64,000 nt of DNA from Aspergillus flavus (Eukaryota > Ascomycota > Eurotiomycetes > Eurotiales > Aspergillaceae), in contig NC_092406.1 in assembly GCF_009017415.1 (NCBI RefSeq), positions 6,445,669 to 6,509,668 on the forward strand, in the 5' to 3' direction. Position 1 is the stretch's first letter. Every line of letters starts with the position of its first letter. This document shows, piece by piece, positions 44,199 to 55,040 of this stretch. The position numbers and the translations under genes were made by a program. The notes under the pieces were generated by a model, which saw only the letters and a program-made list of their open reading frames with translations, was not told where the DNA came from and did no database searches.

Positions 44199-45824
44199 AT
44201 GGATGTCTTACCAGCGTACCCCAATAATCACGGGGTGGACAAGAAAGAGGATGAATTCGATGCAGATGCCGAGAAGAGGGATATCATGGCTGGCCAAGTC
44301 CAGGATGCATTCGGAAGTGAAGAGGATGCTGAGATCAAGTACAAAACCTTGACATGGTGGTATGTATCCCCTCTCCCTGCAAGGCTCGTCACAGGCTAAG
44401 AACTTGAGTAAATAGGCAATGCGGCCTGCGTAAGTATCATCGCCAGGCATCGAACGCTATCACTAATTGAGAAGGTAGTTATGATTTGCGAATCTGTTTC
44501 CTTGGGAGTGTTGTCTCTGCCAGCAGCCGTGGCCACGTTGGGTTTCGTCCCGTAAGTACTACGAGGGAGGGAGATGCACATCCGGTGACTGACAGTGAAC
44601 TAGGGGTGTTATCTTGATCATCGGTCTCGGCCTTCTCGCGTTATACACAGGCTACAATATTGGATTGTTTCGCCAGCGCTATCCTCACATTCAGAGTCTG
44701 GCAGATGCCGGAGAAATTTTGCTCGGCCGTTTTGGGCGTGAGCTCTTCGGTCTCGGTCAATTTCTCTTTTGCATTTTTGTCATGGGAAGTCATATTTTGA
44801 CCTTCCGTGTCATGATGAATACAATCACCGAGCACGGCACCTGTTCCATCGTTTTTAGCGTGGTCGGCATGCTCATTTCCATGGTGTTATCTATCCCGCG
44901 AACGATGAAAGGTATGACGTGGGTCTCGTTCGCTTCCTTTCTCAGCATCTTCGGCGCGGTCATGATTACCATGATCTCCGTGGGCGTACAGGATCACCCT
45001 AATCGGGTTATTCATGCCACGGTAGAGACAAATCTCTACACAGGGTTCCAGGCAGTGTCGAATATTGTCTTCGCCTACTGCGCTCATGTAGCCTTCTTTG
45101 GTCTCATTGCTGAAATGGAGAATCCTAAGGATTTCAACAAGTCCTTACTCATGTTGCAGTCTTTTGAGATCTGCCTGTATCTCACTGCCGCGGTCGTCAT
45201 CTATTATTATGTTGGAACTGACGTTGCCTCTCCTGCCTTGACCTCCGCCGGACCTGTGATGAAAAAGGTTGCCTACGGCATTGCCATCCCAACGGTACGA
45301 ACTGATTAATCCAACCCATCGAATATTGCTAACCGGATCCAGATCGTCGGCGCAGGTGTTGTAAACGGTCACATCGGTCTGAAATATATCTATTTCCGGG
45401 CCTGCCGCAAATCGGACCTCCTACACAGTCGCAGCTGGAAGTCCGTCAGTATTTGGCTCGCACTAGGCCTGACCTGTTGGGTTGTCGCCTGGATCATTTC
45501 AGAGGGTATTCCTGTTTTTAGCAATCTAAACAGCTTGATTGTATGTCACCCTTTCCTCAGAATTTCCAACAAACATACCTAACGCCTCTCCAGAGTGCCC
45601 TGTTCGCGAGCTGGTTCAGTTATGGGCTGAGTGGGATTTATTGGTTGCATCTGAACTATGGCCAATGGCTTTCCAGCCCAAAGAAAATCCTGCTGACCAT
45701 ACTGAACATTGGAATTGCCCTGATCGGTCTCATCTTATGTGTATTGGGCTTATATGCGTCTGGGACGGCTATTCATAACGATACCAACAGCAGCGTTTTT
45801 ACCTGCGCCAACACAGATACATAG
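44199..45824 (+). CDS. Amino acid transporter, AAAP family
   Basis: Six exons are proposed: 44199-44359, 44416-44429, 44479-44551, 44604-45294, 45343-45540 and 45594-45824, for 455 residues. The second exon is a 14-nt micro-exon that joins TWW to QCGLLMICESVSLGVLSLP, the family's conserved first membrane segment. About 50 acidic N-terminal residues (cytosolic tail) are followed by roughly 11 hydrophobic segments, including VILIIGLGLLALYTGYNIG, FGLIAEMENPKDF and IYYYVGTDVASPALTSAG. This fits fungal neutral/aromatic amino acid permeases of the Mtr type. It is expected in the plasma membrane. Introns are 48-56 nt with good CTAAC-like branch points. Confidence 0.88.
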
Positions 45825-46178
45825 TGCATTGGTTAAAGGTCTACAGTGATGGGTGGGCAATTGGACTTGATAGCTTTCACTGCTGATGACATTGCACAGC
45901 CTTATCACTGGGGAATGGACAAGCAGTTATGGTATCTGTGACAAAACGCCCACTTCTTTTTTTCTTTTGAACAATGTTCTACAATGTAAATACTCTATCC
46001 CACCTGCAAGTGGATGTAAATATGCAAAAGGTCAATTAAGTGACGCTTAAAGCATCAGAACAGTACTGGTAACATCGCTCCCCCCGAGCTTCAACTAACT
46101 GGGTGTCTTCCGGTTCGTCTTCAATGATTGAGATAGGTTCACGACTATAGTCAAGGAGAAATAGCCCTCATTCTACCC
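45825..46178. other. Intergenic region
   Basis: 3' flank of the transporter; nothing recognisable. Confidence 0.35.
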
Positions 46179-46409
46179 ATGATCGATACTCCCAAGCCTT
46201 AGGTTCAGCGACTATCTGCAGATACAGACATCGACATAATCTCCAAAGTCATCAAAACGGATGACTCTATTATTCTAGAGAACCTACTTCCGGCTGATAT
46301 TGTCAACAGCTTTAACCACGAACTCGATGTGCAATTAGCAGTCAGACCAGAGGGAGAGAGACTGCTTGCCGATAAATACCCAAGCTTTTGGTATAAAATC
46401 GTCGGTTGA
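46179..46409 (+). pseudogene. Phytanoyl-CoA dioxygenase-like fragment
   Basis: After an ATG at 46179 and an in-frame TAG seven codons later, the frame is open to 46409. It reads like the N-terminus of fungal PhyH-family oxygenases: RLSADTDIDIISKVIKTDDS, then IILENLLPADIVNSFNHELD. The iron-binding HxD...H part is absent and downstream sequence degenerates, so only a relic remains. Confidence 0.45.
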
Positions 46410-47217
46410 CCGTTAGCTAGATTTAGTCAGCCGTAGGGGCGGGTTTTTCGGGGCCCCCGGCACACTCGAAGGACAACGTCAGAAAATGCTCACTCCCCGC
46501 TCGGACGAACATCACACAGCAACCTCTACGAACGGCACCTGTCATGCCCGTTACAATCGCCTTCAAGGCTCAAGCCAGGGACGGTGAATGGAGCAAGATC
46601 CATGAACGAGTCGTGGACCCTTTTAAAGTATTTCTATATCTATAATAAATTTATTAAAAAGAGTAAGTAGCGAGATGCAAAGGGTCTCTAAAATAGAAGA
46701 AAATATATGTAAATAAGATATATATATAGAAATATTGAGTCTTCTATATATAACGTGCCGCTCGGAGCTTTTGACTGCCTTATAACGACCTCGACGTTGG
46801 TCTTATATTTGTCCGCGAACACTAAAATACGGACGTCTAAAGACATATATATTAACAGAAGTTCATCAGCTAATAACCGATACAAACCTAGCAAAATTAA
46901 AAATGAAATACTAGCGGTAGTCTTAAGGCAAATTGGCCGGGGCGAACCTCTGATTCAAGTACGAGGTATATGGTCGAAGACGTAATATCTCAAGTCTCAG
47001 GCAACGTGAGGTCCCAGAACGGTGTATACAAAGTGTCCTTTTGAAGGATACCTTGTATCTGAGAATGTAATATTCAAGCATTGGAGCGGAGATATTTAAC
47101 TTCCGGTGAATCCCATTCCACACTAGCAAGGATTATTCGCCCTAGGGTAATCTTCCTAAGACTGAACCCCGCCTTCACCTTCGAGAGAAGCATAATCTTT
47201 TCGGAACCTGATTCGCA
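46410..47217. other. Partly AT-rich region, probable decayed sequence
   Basis: From 46620 to 46900 A+T is high, with TATATATA runs. No intact gene is seen. The last part is the promoter of the hydrolase gene. Confidence 0.35.
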
Positions 47218-48823
47218 ATGATGCACTCCCCTCTGACCCCCGAATTCGACGCGCTGGTTCATGTCCTCTTAAAAAAATGGCACGTCCCGGGCATGTCCAT
47301 CGCAGTCATTGACGGATCCAGGACTTTCTCTAAAGTATATGCCCCTTACCAACTGCTACTGAACATTTGTCTTAACTCGTCTGCAGGGATACGGAATCGC
47401 CGAGTATCCTGACACCAAAACGACCCCTGATACCCTATTTTACATGGCCAGTACGACTAAGGCGTTCACCGCAGCGGCCATGTCCCTGGTTATCAATGAC
47501 ATCAATAACCACCACGGAGAGAATAGCACTAGAATGGCCACGACAGCAGACCAGATCCACTGGAGGACACCCCTAGCATCTATTATCCGCGAAGACTTTG
47601 TCCTCGAGGACAAGTACACCACAGCACAGATCACCATCGAAGACGCTCTTTCCCACCGCTCAGGCATACCCGATCATATCCGCCACTACGGTGGAACGGG
47701 AGCATCGCCCGGCAGCATCAAAGACGCAGTCCGCATCTTGCGATATCTCCCAGCTACAGCCGAGCTGCGCACAAAATACATGTATAACAATCTCATGTAT
47801 ACAGCGGTCTCCCATGCTATTGAGACCCTCACGGGGGAGAACCTCGGGACATTCCTGCTTCAACGCGTGTGGACGCCCCTCCACATGGACAGCACTTACT
47901 GGACACGTGATGATGCGCAGGCTGGCGACAATATCCTAGCACAGGGCTACACCTGGAACGCGAACAAAAGCGAATATACCCCCGAACCATGCCCCGACAT
48001 CATCGGCGGATCTGGCGCTGGTGCCATGATCAGTAGTGTCGTCGACTATGCGCAGTGGATTCGATGTATGATGACATGTAGCGGGCCCCTGAGCAAAAAT
48101 GCACATGCAGCGCTCATACAACCACGTACGATTATTGCCGAGGACCCGACGAATATGTTCCCCGGTACGCATTTGTATGCACTTGGCTGGACACGGGATA
48201 ACTACCATGGTGAAGATATCATCTGGCACGATGGTAGTGTTGCTGGTTATGGATGCACAATGATGTATCTTCCACGACGGCAGTGGGGCTTGGTCATGGC
48301 AGGGAACACTACGCTGACGAGCAATATCGTGCAGGTAGTGCTGTATATGCATCTACTGGATCAGGTGCTTGGAATCCCATCCCACGATCGGGTGGACTGG
48401 CAACAGCAGATTTCAGAGAGAATTGCCACATGGAGGGAGAAGCAGGCACATGCGAAGGACCTTTTATACCCTAGGTTGCCTGTCGTACCAATACCGCCTA
48501 CGCTCGGAGTGTGGGAGTATGCGGGCCTGTACGAGCATCCGGGGTATGGTAGGCTGGAGCTCAGGGTGGATATAGATGGTTTCGGCCTCGTTGCGGATCG
48601 ACTGACGTGTGAGGTGCCGATTGTGATCTTAATGGAGCATGTAAGTGGGGAGTTCTGGTTGGCATCGCTGAGGGAGAGAAACCAGGACCCTCGCGATCAT
48701 GAAAGGGTGCGAGCGGAGTTTCGAATTGGTGTAAATGGCTTAGTGAGCGAGGTGGGAATAGACTTGGAGCCGGAAATGAACGGCGAGAAGATTTGGTTTC
48801 AAAGAATAGATTTAGATATATAG
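47218..48823 (+). CDS. Beta-lactamase-family serine hydrolase
   Basis: Exons 47218-47334 and 47387-48823 (52-nt intron, phase 0) give 517 residues. The catalytic Ser-x-x-Lys is STTK at residues 61-64 after TPDTLFYMA. A tyrosine motif occurs as YNN in MYNNLMYTAVSHAIE, and HDGSVAGYG provides the third motif. The second half (from about residue 400) is a C-terminal beta domain (GVWEYAGLYEHPGYGRLEL). No signal peptide is evident. The family includes esterases, D-aminopeptidases and acyltransferases such as LovD. I infer hydrolysis or transfer of an acyl group, with substrate unknown. Confidence 0.9.
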
Positions 48824-49000
48824 TCTATAGAGTGAATTCATAATATAAAGACTAACTATTATAATATCTAATTTCTATATTCTCTACTATTTTAAAAAAT
48901 ATATTTTTCTATAAATTAAGTAATAGTTTTTGTATATTTTTAAAAACTTTTATTAGATATTTATTAAAATTTAAAATTAGTAATACTAGATAGAGAGAGA
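48824..49000. repeat. AT-rich tract
   Basis: About 170 bases are made almost entirely of A and T (ATATATTTTTCTATAAATTA-like). The composition is like the RIP-type block near the telomere. Confidence 0.5.
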
Positions 49001-49552
49001 TAATATAGGGTCAATATTGTATTTAACCAGAACTGGAGAAACTGCCAAATAACTACGGCAAAAAAAAAAAAATGCACATTCGACTGATCACGTTCCCAAG
49101 TTAAATATGCAAATACTGCGCAAATATTCGTGGCTCTGCCCGAGAGCAGAAACATTCGCTGCGGTAGACTTCGTGATGTTCAGTGCAAACAGGATCACTC
49201 AAAATAATTTAATATAACCATCTTTATGGAAAAGGAAAGGAAACGACTAAGACCTTATTCTGAGGCTACTTGTCGATCCCATCACTGGCACCACTACCCC
49301 CGCAACAACCCTGGAAACACTCTAAGTGGTTGGACGCAACGAAATCAAGTTGTCCTAAAATCAGGGCGAACCAAAAGAATAGTTGTTGCCAAAGGCTACC
49401 AGATATGGATAGCTGTCAGACCTGAGGTCGTGTTGGTCATGTAGCTATATGTATAATTGCTTCCAAAATGGCAGGCTGCGGGCAGTTGCCTGGCGGCGTC
49501 GATGAGGTCTATGCACATTGTTTGGATGGGATAGTTTAACTGTGGCATCTTG
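49001..49552. other. Intergenic region
   Basis: No gene recognised. Confidence 0.35.
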
Positions 49553-50152
49553 TCAACCGCGGCCTCCTGCCCATCTCAGATCGTTTGATTGTATCTGATT
49601 GCAGATGAAAATGGAGGAGTGTCCCAGATAGGATGAGTGAGCGCAGTTTCCTGGCTGCGCCACACAGATGGTGTCTTGGGCAACAACATCGCGGAGATGG
49701 TCAATGCTGCTTGCTATCTTGTCCAGGCGGGCAAATCGGTATTCCGGGAAGCACTGAGGCTTGGTTACTTTATCCTGTTTCCCGTCAGCCCTGCCGTGAC
49801 TGGGTCAGATGCGGCCCGCAAATGAAGGTCACTGCTGTGATTGGCAATAGGGTATGAAGTCATGTTCAACACCTATTCGCTTTCTGACAGTGGTTTCGCG
49901 TCATCCCTGCAGATATGTACTACCACCCCTTACTCGATTGCCCGTGTTAGGTTTAAACTCGAGTTGTATTGCGTCTCTTCCGAGCACCTAGTTCTCCCTG
50001 TCAGTAACGGCGAGGTCACATCGGCTATGTGGAAGCAGTGTGTTGAAGAAGCGAGTCCGTTGTAGAAGCGAAGTTGGAGTCATCTCAACGGGCTGACTTA
50101 CGGCTCCCAGCCCGGCGGAAACGAGGCAACTGATGATTGTGAATGTCTTCAT
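49553..50152 (-). CDS. Probable small secreted cysteine-containing protein (exons partly unresolved)
   Basis: The first exon, 50152-50102, encodes a signal peptide, MKTFTIISCLVSAGLGA, and ends at a perfect GTAAGT donor. The last exon, roughly 49767-49553, is open and has DKVTKPQCFPEYRFARLDKI followed by ASSIDHLRDVVAQDTICVA, QPGNCAHSS and IFICN. That cysteine pattern and length are common in fungal small secreted proteins. One or two further small exons between 50100 and 49780 are likely (for example one containing GRDAIQLEFKPNTGN), but I cannot fix their limits. An intact function is not certain. It would be a candidate effector or antimicrobial-type secreted protein. Confidence 0.4.
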
Positions 50153-50989
50153 GGTCTGTTTGTTCCTTGGTCTCTGAGATCCCAGAGTGGTGCTTGGGTG
50201 TTGGTGTTTAAGACTCTGATGCTGTCTCAGTACAGCAAGAACAAAGCGTTCCCATTGGCAAGAGAAGCCTGGCCACATGTGTGCCAGCAGCATCTTGATG
50301 CTTGATGATGCACATGTGTCGCCCTAGCAAATTGCATTCTGAGGCTGGGGCGACTGATCCGTCCCACAAATTGATGCCTCCGCAAGACGTTGAGGTCTTC
50401 AATCTTAACCAGTCAATTGCCAGAGTATCCCACAGTCGGTTAATTAAGGGCTTAATATGGTGACACTTATTTTGCAGAACAGAGATATATTATGTCCAGA
50501 GGGGTCCGACGAGCGATCCCTACGGGTCGTCGTTTGTATCTTATTCCGTCAATCCATCCTCTTTCTGCTGCAGGTTCTGCCATATAAGTCGATAGCTCGA
50601 AGTGGTATCTGGCAGAAGAGACCATTAGTTGCCTGAGGTAGCGCTCCAGACCGATTCATAGTATGCGCATATGTTGGACAGCGGTCACAAGGGTACTAGT
50701 CCTAGACGTAGGCATTCAGTTGCTTCTGCTGCTGACACCCTGTGTGTTCCCAAAAAAATAACAGACCTACGACAAACCCACCGGCACAAGTCCCTCACGC
50801 ATCAGTGAAAAGCTAACTTGCATTACATGAAAGGCGCGCAGTGAGCGCATGTAACGACGATAGGCGGCGATGTATGGTGAGAGCCCTTCTACTGGAGCAG
50901 CTCAAACATTTAATCTTTATTAATGAATAATATTTTTTTATTAAATGATTATATAAGTAATGGGTTTAAAACAGAGTTTGTACATGTTA
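50153..50989. other. Intergenic region
   Basis: Contains AT-rich patches near 50930. No gene seen. Confidence 0.35.
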
Positions 50990-51540
50990 TTAACTGCTGT
51001 AATATCGGGATGATTGCATTTGATCGGTCAGTGTGATGTCGTTGAGGTGATTCTGTTTACGTAGAGTAAACTGCGGTTCTTGTGGATGTCCTCTGGGCAA
51101 GTTGATTGGTAGAGATGTCAGGCGCATTGGTTCTCTTGTGTATTGTATGCTGTGAGTGGTGGTTCTTGGATGAGGAGGATGTGTAGGTTTTGTGTCTGGG
51201 GGTCGTTGGTCAGGACTTCCATGCCTGGTCTCGATCTCCAAATGTTCAGTTGGAAGGAATGTGCAGATGCCGAGCTCACGGGGTCACTTACCAGGCTCTT
51301 AGACGAGGACTCGCAGTCTGGTGGAGTTAGAATATCATTTGAAAGATGTTCACTGCTACACTGCAACACGTGGCAAGAAGAGGGGTCTGGTGGAGTGTCT
51401 TTGAAGGAGAATCATTGTATCTTTGCTCTACAATGGATAGCTCTTTGTTCGACGTGTGTGTGGAAGTTAAACAGTTTCTGTAGTTCCAATCGGTGGTCGT
51501 CCATCTCTATGGGGTCTACTGGTATATGACTGTCATTGTA
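50990..51540 (-). mobile_element. Remnant of a Tad-type LINE retrotransposon
   Basis: Read on the minus strand in shifting frames, the order matches a LINE: the end of ORF1 (VDPIEMDDHRLELQKLFN then RAIHCRAKIQ), followed by the start of ORF2. The ORF2 part has SFQLNIWRSRPGMEVLTNDP and NLHILLIQEPPLTAY, the beginning of an AP-endonuclease domain. RSLLYVNRITST and CNHPDITAV follow. Only about 0.5 kb survives, with stops and frame changes, and no reverse transcriptase domain is present. Confidence 0.55.
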
Positions 51541-52476
51541 GGTCGATATGGACCATATTGCTATTCATTGGGTGGAATAAACGTCAACCCATCATCCCAT
51601 CCATAGTTAAGGCATGGAGTCTGCACGTACCCACAGTCAAGCTTCCAGACACGTGTGATTGATGGGGTCACTATCTCTAGGAAAGTCTGTGTGGCCCAGG
51701 GAATATTCCTTCTATACGCTTCAACGACAGGTTGCCACAGGATACTTCCTTCCGTGGAAGCCCCAGAGATCGACCTTCCAAATTTTGTCCGTCTGGCCAT
51801 CCGAGTGCGTCGACTCGGTACACATCCTGTTCGTGTTTCGTTTCTATTCCCTTCGTTATAGCCTCATTCTTGCTGTCAGGTCCCTTTTTAACGTTCTGAT
51901 TTGGTGCATCGTTTTCGCTCCCTCCCTGTACGCTAGTAGATGTTCGAATAGTTTGCTTTCCTATACCTACTCACCATTACTACGCGCAAGTCTTACCCTA
52001 CTAATCAGTAGTTGGGGGCCGGGGGTCAGCGAGACGCGTCCAGAGTGGCTTTTTACATCATATCCTGCGCGGGAAGTGTAAAGCTGGACTGCACGGCCCC
52101 GTCAAAATGTAAACAGCCTGTGAATAAGCCCTTGAGCGGCTCTTCGGGGGCGGAACATCCGACCCGGCCCGATCCGCGTTTTGAGGCCTACTCACTCTGT
52201 AAGTAGTAAACCTTTCGATGCAAAAGTTGCAAATTGATGAAAGTGGAGGAAGTTTTGGCCTTCCAATAGCGAGGATTGGCTATCAATCAGCCGTAGTGAC
52301 GTCGGATAGGCGAGACTGTCCATCTATATCCGATACTGAAGTCGAATCGCTCTGCTATAAAGACTTGATGTACGAAACCCAGTGTGAGATCCCTGGCATG
52401 AGTCGGATTCGATATCAAAACGTTCCCACAAATTTCCTTTTCTGCCACCGCAATCACTCCTTTTTTGAGACCCACC
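51541..52476. other. Promoter region of the aminotransferase and upstream flank
   Basis: No confident gene. It holds the CGG-N5-CCG element at 52151. Confidence 0.4.
52151..52177 (+). promoter_or_regulatory. Shared CGG-N5-CCG / CCGATCCGC element, aminotransferase copy
   Basis: CGGAACATCCG (52151-52161) is followed by ACCCGG and then CCCGATCCGC, ending at 52177, 300 bp before the aminotransferase ATG. The same two words occur together in the MFS/regulator intergenic region and before the Gfo/Idh gene. Confidence 0.55.
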
Positions 52477-54100
52477 ATGGCATTCCAGAAGACAAACCTT
52501 TCTGCTAGAGGCGAGGTGTTTGCTGAGCCGAAGAGTAAGATCCCGTTATTGGAAGTTGTCTGCGACCTGAGGCACCCGGATACGAATCCAGGCGGATATG
52601 TTAGTCTTGGTGTTGCTGAGAATGTAAGCAATTTCTCTTTAAGAGAGTTCAAAGCACATCAATTACTGACCCTGTGCAGACCCTGATGCACGATGAGATA
52701 ACCGAGCATATGAACAAGAATGTAAGTGATTTCAGTCTTCGCACGTCACATGTGCTCATTGCCAGAAAAGTTTACCGTCGACAGCCATTCTTTGACTTAC
52801 GGAGACGGCTTTTCCGGCTCCCATCGCCTTCGAGATACGATTGCGCGATTCATTACTCGCCATTTCAACCCCGTCAACCCAGTTACCAAAAACCAGCTTC
52901 TTGTCACCTCTGGCGTGGGCCAGGCAATTGAGCTTTCCGGGTTCTGTCTCCTGGACAAAGATGACGGCGTCCTGCTTGCTCGCCCGCACTATGGTAATTT
53001 CCCTATTGATTTGGGCTACCGAGTAGGGTAAGTGGCTGGCATCCGGATAAACGTCATACTGAATCTGCTAACACTAGGTAAGAGCGAAGATAATTGGTGT
53101 TTCTTTTGGTGAAATGGATCCTTTCGGTCCTGAGACGGTGGGCATCTATGAGAAGGCTCTTGCGGACGCCCAACGCCAAGGGATTCGCGTCAAGGCCGTT
53201 TTGCTATGTAACCCGCAGAACCCCTTAGGTGAGTACGTACCCTCGGATGTTTTACACATCTTTTAATCCACTACGACAGGTCGTTGCTACACTCGCGAGG
53301 TCCTCGAGGCCTATATGCGATTTTGTCAGAAACAGAATCTACACCTCATCGCTGACGAGATTTATGCTCTATCAACTTGGAAGAACCCAGACTTTCCCAA
53401 TGCGCCTAGTTTCACATCAGTTCTTTCTGTCAAGAAAGACGGTCTGATTGACCCAAGCCTTGTGCATGCCCTTTGGGGAATGAGCAAGGTACGAGCCTCG
53501 GCTATGTTGTTTTGGTGGGATATACTGACTTTGGTATAGGACTTCGGCTCCAATGGTATCAGACTTGGCTGCGTGATCAGTCAGGACAATGTGAACTTCC
53601 TCCGTGCTGCTGAGGCAAACTCGTATTTTTCTTGCCCTTCGTCTCTGTCAGACTTGGCCACTTCGCGTATCCTCTCTGACGATGCCTGGGTGCAATCCTT
53701 TATACAAACAAATCGCCAGCGCCTAGCGGAAAACTATACCATCACGATCCGGTTCTTGGAAAGCCACCAGATCCCTTACAAGAAGGGCGGGAATGTTGGC
53801 TTCTTTGTTTGGGTCGATTTATTTGATCCTATCCGAAGACAAGTGAATGCCACTTTGAAAAAGCAAGCAGAGGCAAACGTGTCATCTGAAAATGCCGCAA
53901 GGGCCCTCGAGACTAAACTCCAAGAGAAGTTGCTGAAGCACAGGATCTTCCTAGCACTGGGAGCTGACTTTGGGGGCGACGTGCCTGGCTGGTACCGGAT
54001 CGTCTTCGCTCATGAGAAGGAGTATCTCAGGCTGGGCCTGAATCGTATGATTAACGCCCTTGGGGTCTTCCGAGAGGAACTTGACACAGGTCTAGCATAA
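52477..54100 (+). CDS. PLP-dependent aminotransferase, ACC-synthase-like (class I/II)
   Basis: Six exons are proposed: 52477-52623, 52680-52721, 52771-53027, 53083-53228, 53280-53488 and 53540-54100, for 453 residues. Characteristic segments are NPGGYVSLGVAEN, SLTYGDGFSGSHRLRDTIA, LLVTSGVGQAIELSGF, VKAVLLCNPQNPLGRCY and NLHLIADEIYALS. The PLP-binding lysine is Lys 267 in WGMSKDFGSNGIRLGC. The acceptor of the second intron (AAAAG at 52770) and the third (AAG at 53082) were chosen because the more obvious CAG or TAG alternatives break the frame. Fungal relatives of 1-aminocyclopropane-1-carboxylate synthase include GliI of gliotoxin synthesis and are often C-S lyases or aminotransferases in secondary metabolism. 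Cytosolic. The exact reaction is unknown. Confidence 0.87.
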
Positions 54101-55040
54101 GTTTCAGTGGCTGGAATAAGGTTTAAGATCAAACAGGGGGGTTTCCCTTCATGGGAGTCTCTTGCTTGATCGTGTCCCAATTTAGTATATTTATGTAAGC
54201 GCTCTCCGGTGTACTACTATCTATAGGCGGTACGGCTGCGGAGCGCGGTCGGCCAGCGGCCTTCAAGACTGCAGTACTAGAAGGCTAAAGGTTGTTCAGG
54301 ATTGTATGGCAGTTCCCCTATCTAGTATAACAGAACGAATCGCTTGAGGATCGGAATCCTCTGCGCGTTTCTGACATAAATACATTTGTGCGTTAGGTAA
54401 CCCGGCGGAATATAGTTGCCTGAGGCAACCGCCGTTACAATTTATGTTCGTCAATGGTCGGCAGAAACTTGAATGTTGCAAATTCTTTAATTAAAATGCG
54501 TGGGACTGCCTTAGGACGACGACAGATGTTTTGGATAGTTTCTATCTACTGTTTTCATCCATATTTCAGCACTAATGCTAGCACATCAAACTAATCTTAA
54601 ACCCCCAAAGATGAGATCCTTGCTCATTATCTAGGCGGTGCTACACTTCAGGATGTTCGTGCCTCTATCAGCTCTCGAAAGTCCCTTAACATCTCGTCTT
54701 GTACGATGAACAGCTGACCAGCGTCATTCTAGAAGAAATCTCGAATGTCATGATATTTTCATTGATCATGTAGTTAAAAGCATGTAACTAGGTTGTTGAT
54801 TGGTTTGGAAAGTATCGCGATATAGTGACCGAATCTTGGTCGCGAAAGAAAGTAGATCCTGCCGTACTATATTGTATCTTCCAGGACCTTTCCACATTGT
54901 CTCTCCTTCCTTCATCTTTACCTAAGTAGTTATTTCGTTTGAATGCACTCCTTTTTTTTACTTCATTGATTTAGTTGATATCTGGCTCATACTATCAAAC
55001 ACCTCCACCCCAGGACGTTGTCTGCTAGCAGTAGGCCACC
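54101..55040. other. Intergenic region between convergent genes
   Basis: Mostly unremarkable apart from the dispersed palindrome at 54393-54440. Confidence 0.4.
54393..54440 (-). repeat. Dispersed palindromic repeat, copy A
   Basis: Its reverse complement contains TGTAACGGCGGTTGCC then TCAGGCAACTA, nearly identical over 27 nt to sequence at 61617-61643. The core GTTGCC-T(A/C)A-GGCAAC is an inverted repeat. It may be the end of a small transposable element. Confidence 0.5.

Noticed and set aside
51561..51800. Minus-strand frame upstream of the LINE remnant
   Set aside because: It could be more ORF1 sequence, but I could not match any ORF1 motif, so it is not included in the element.
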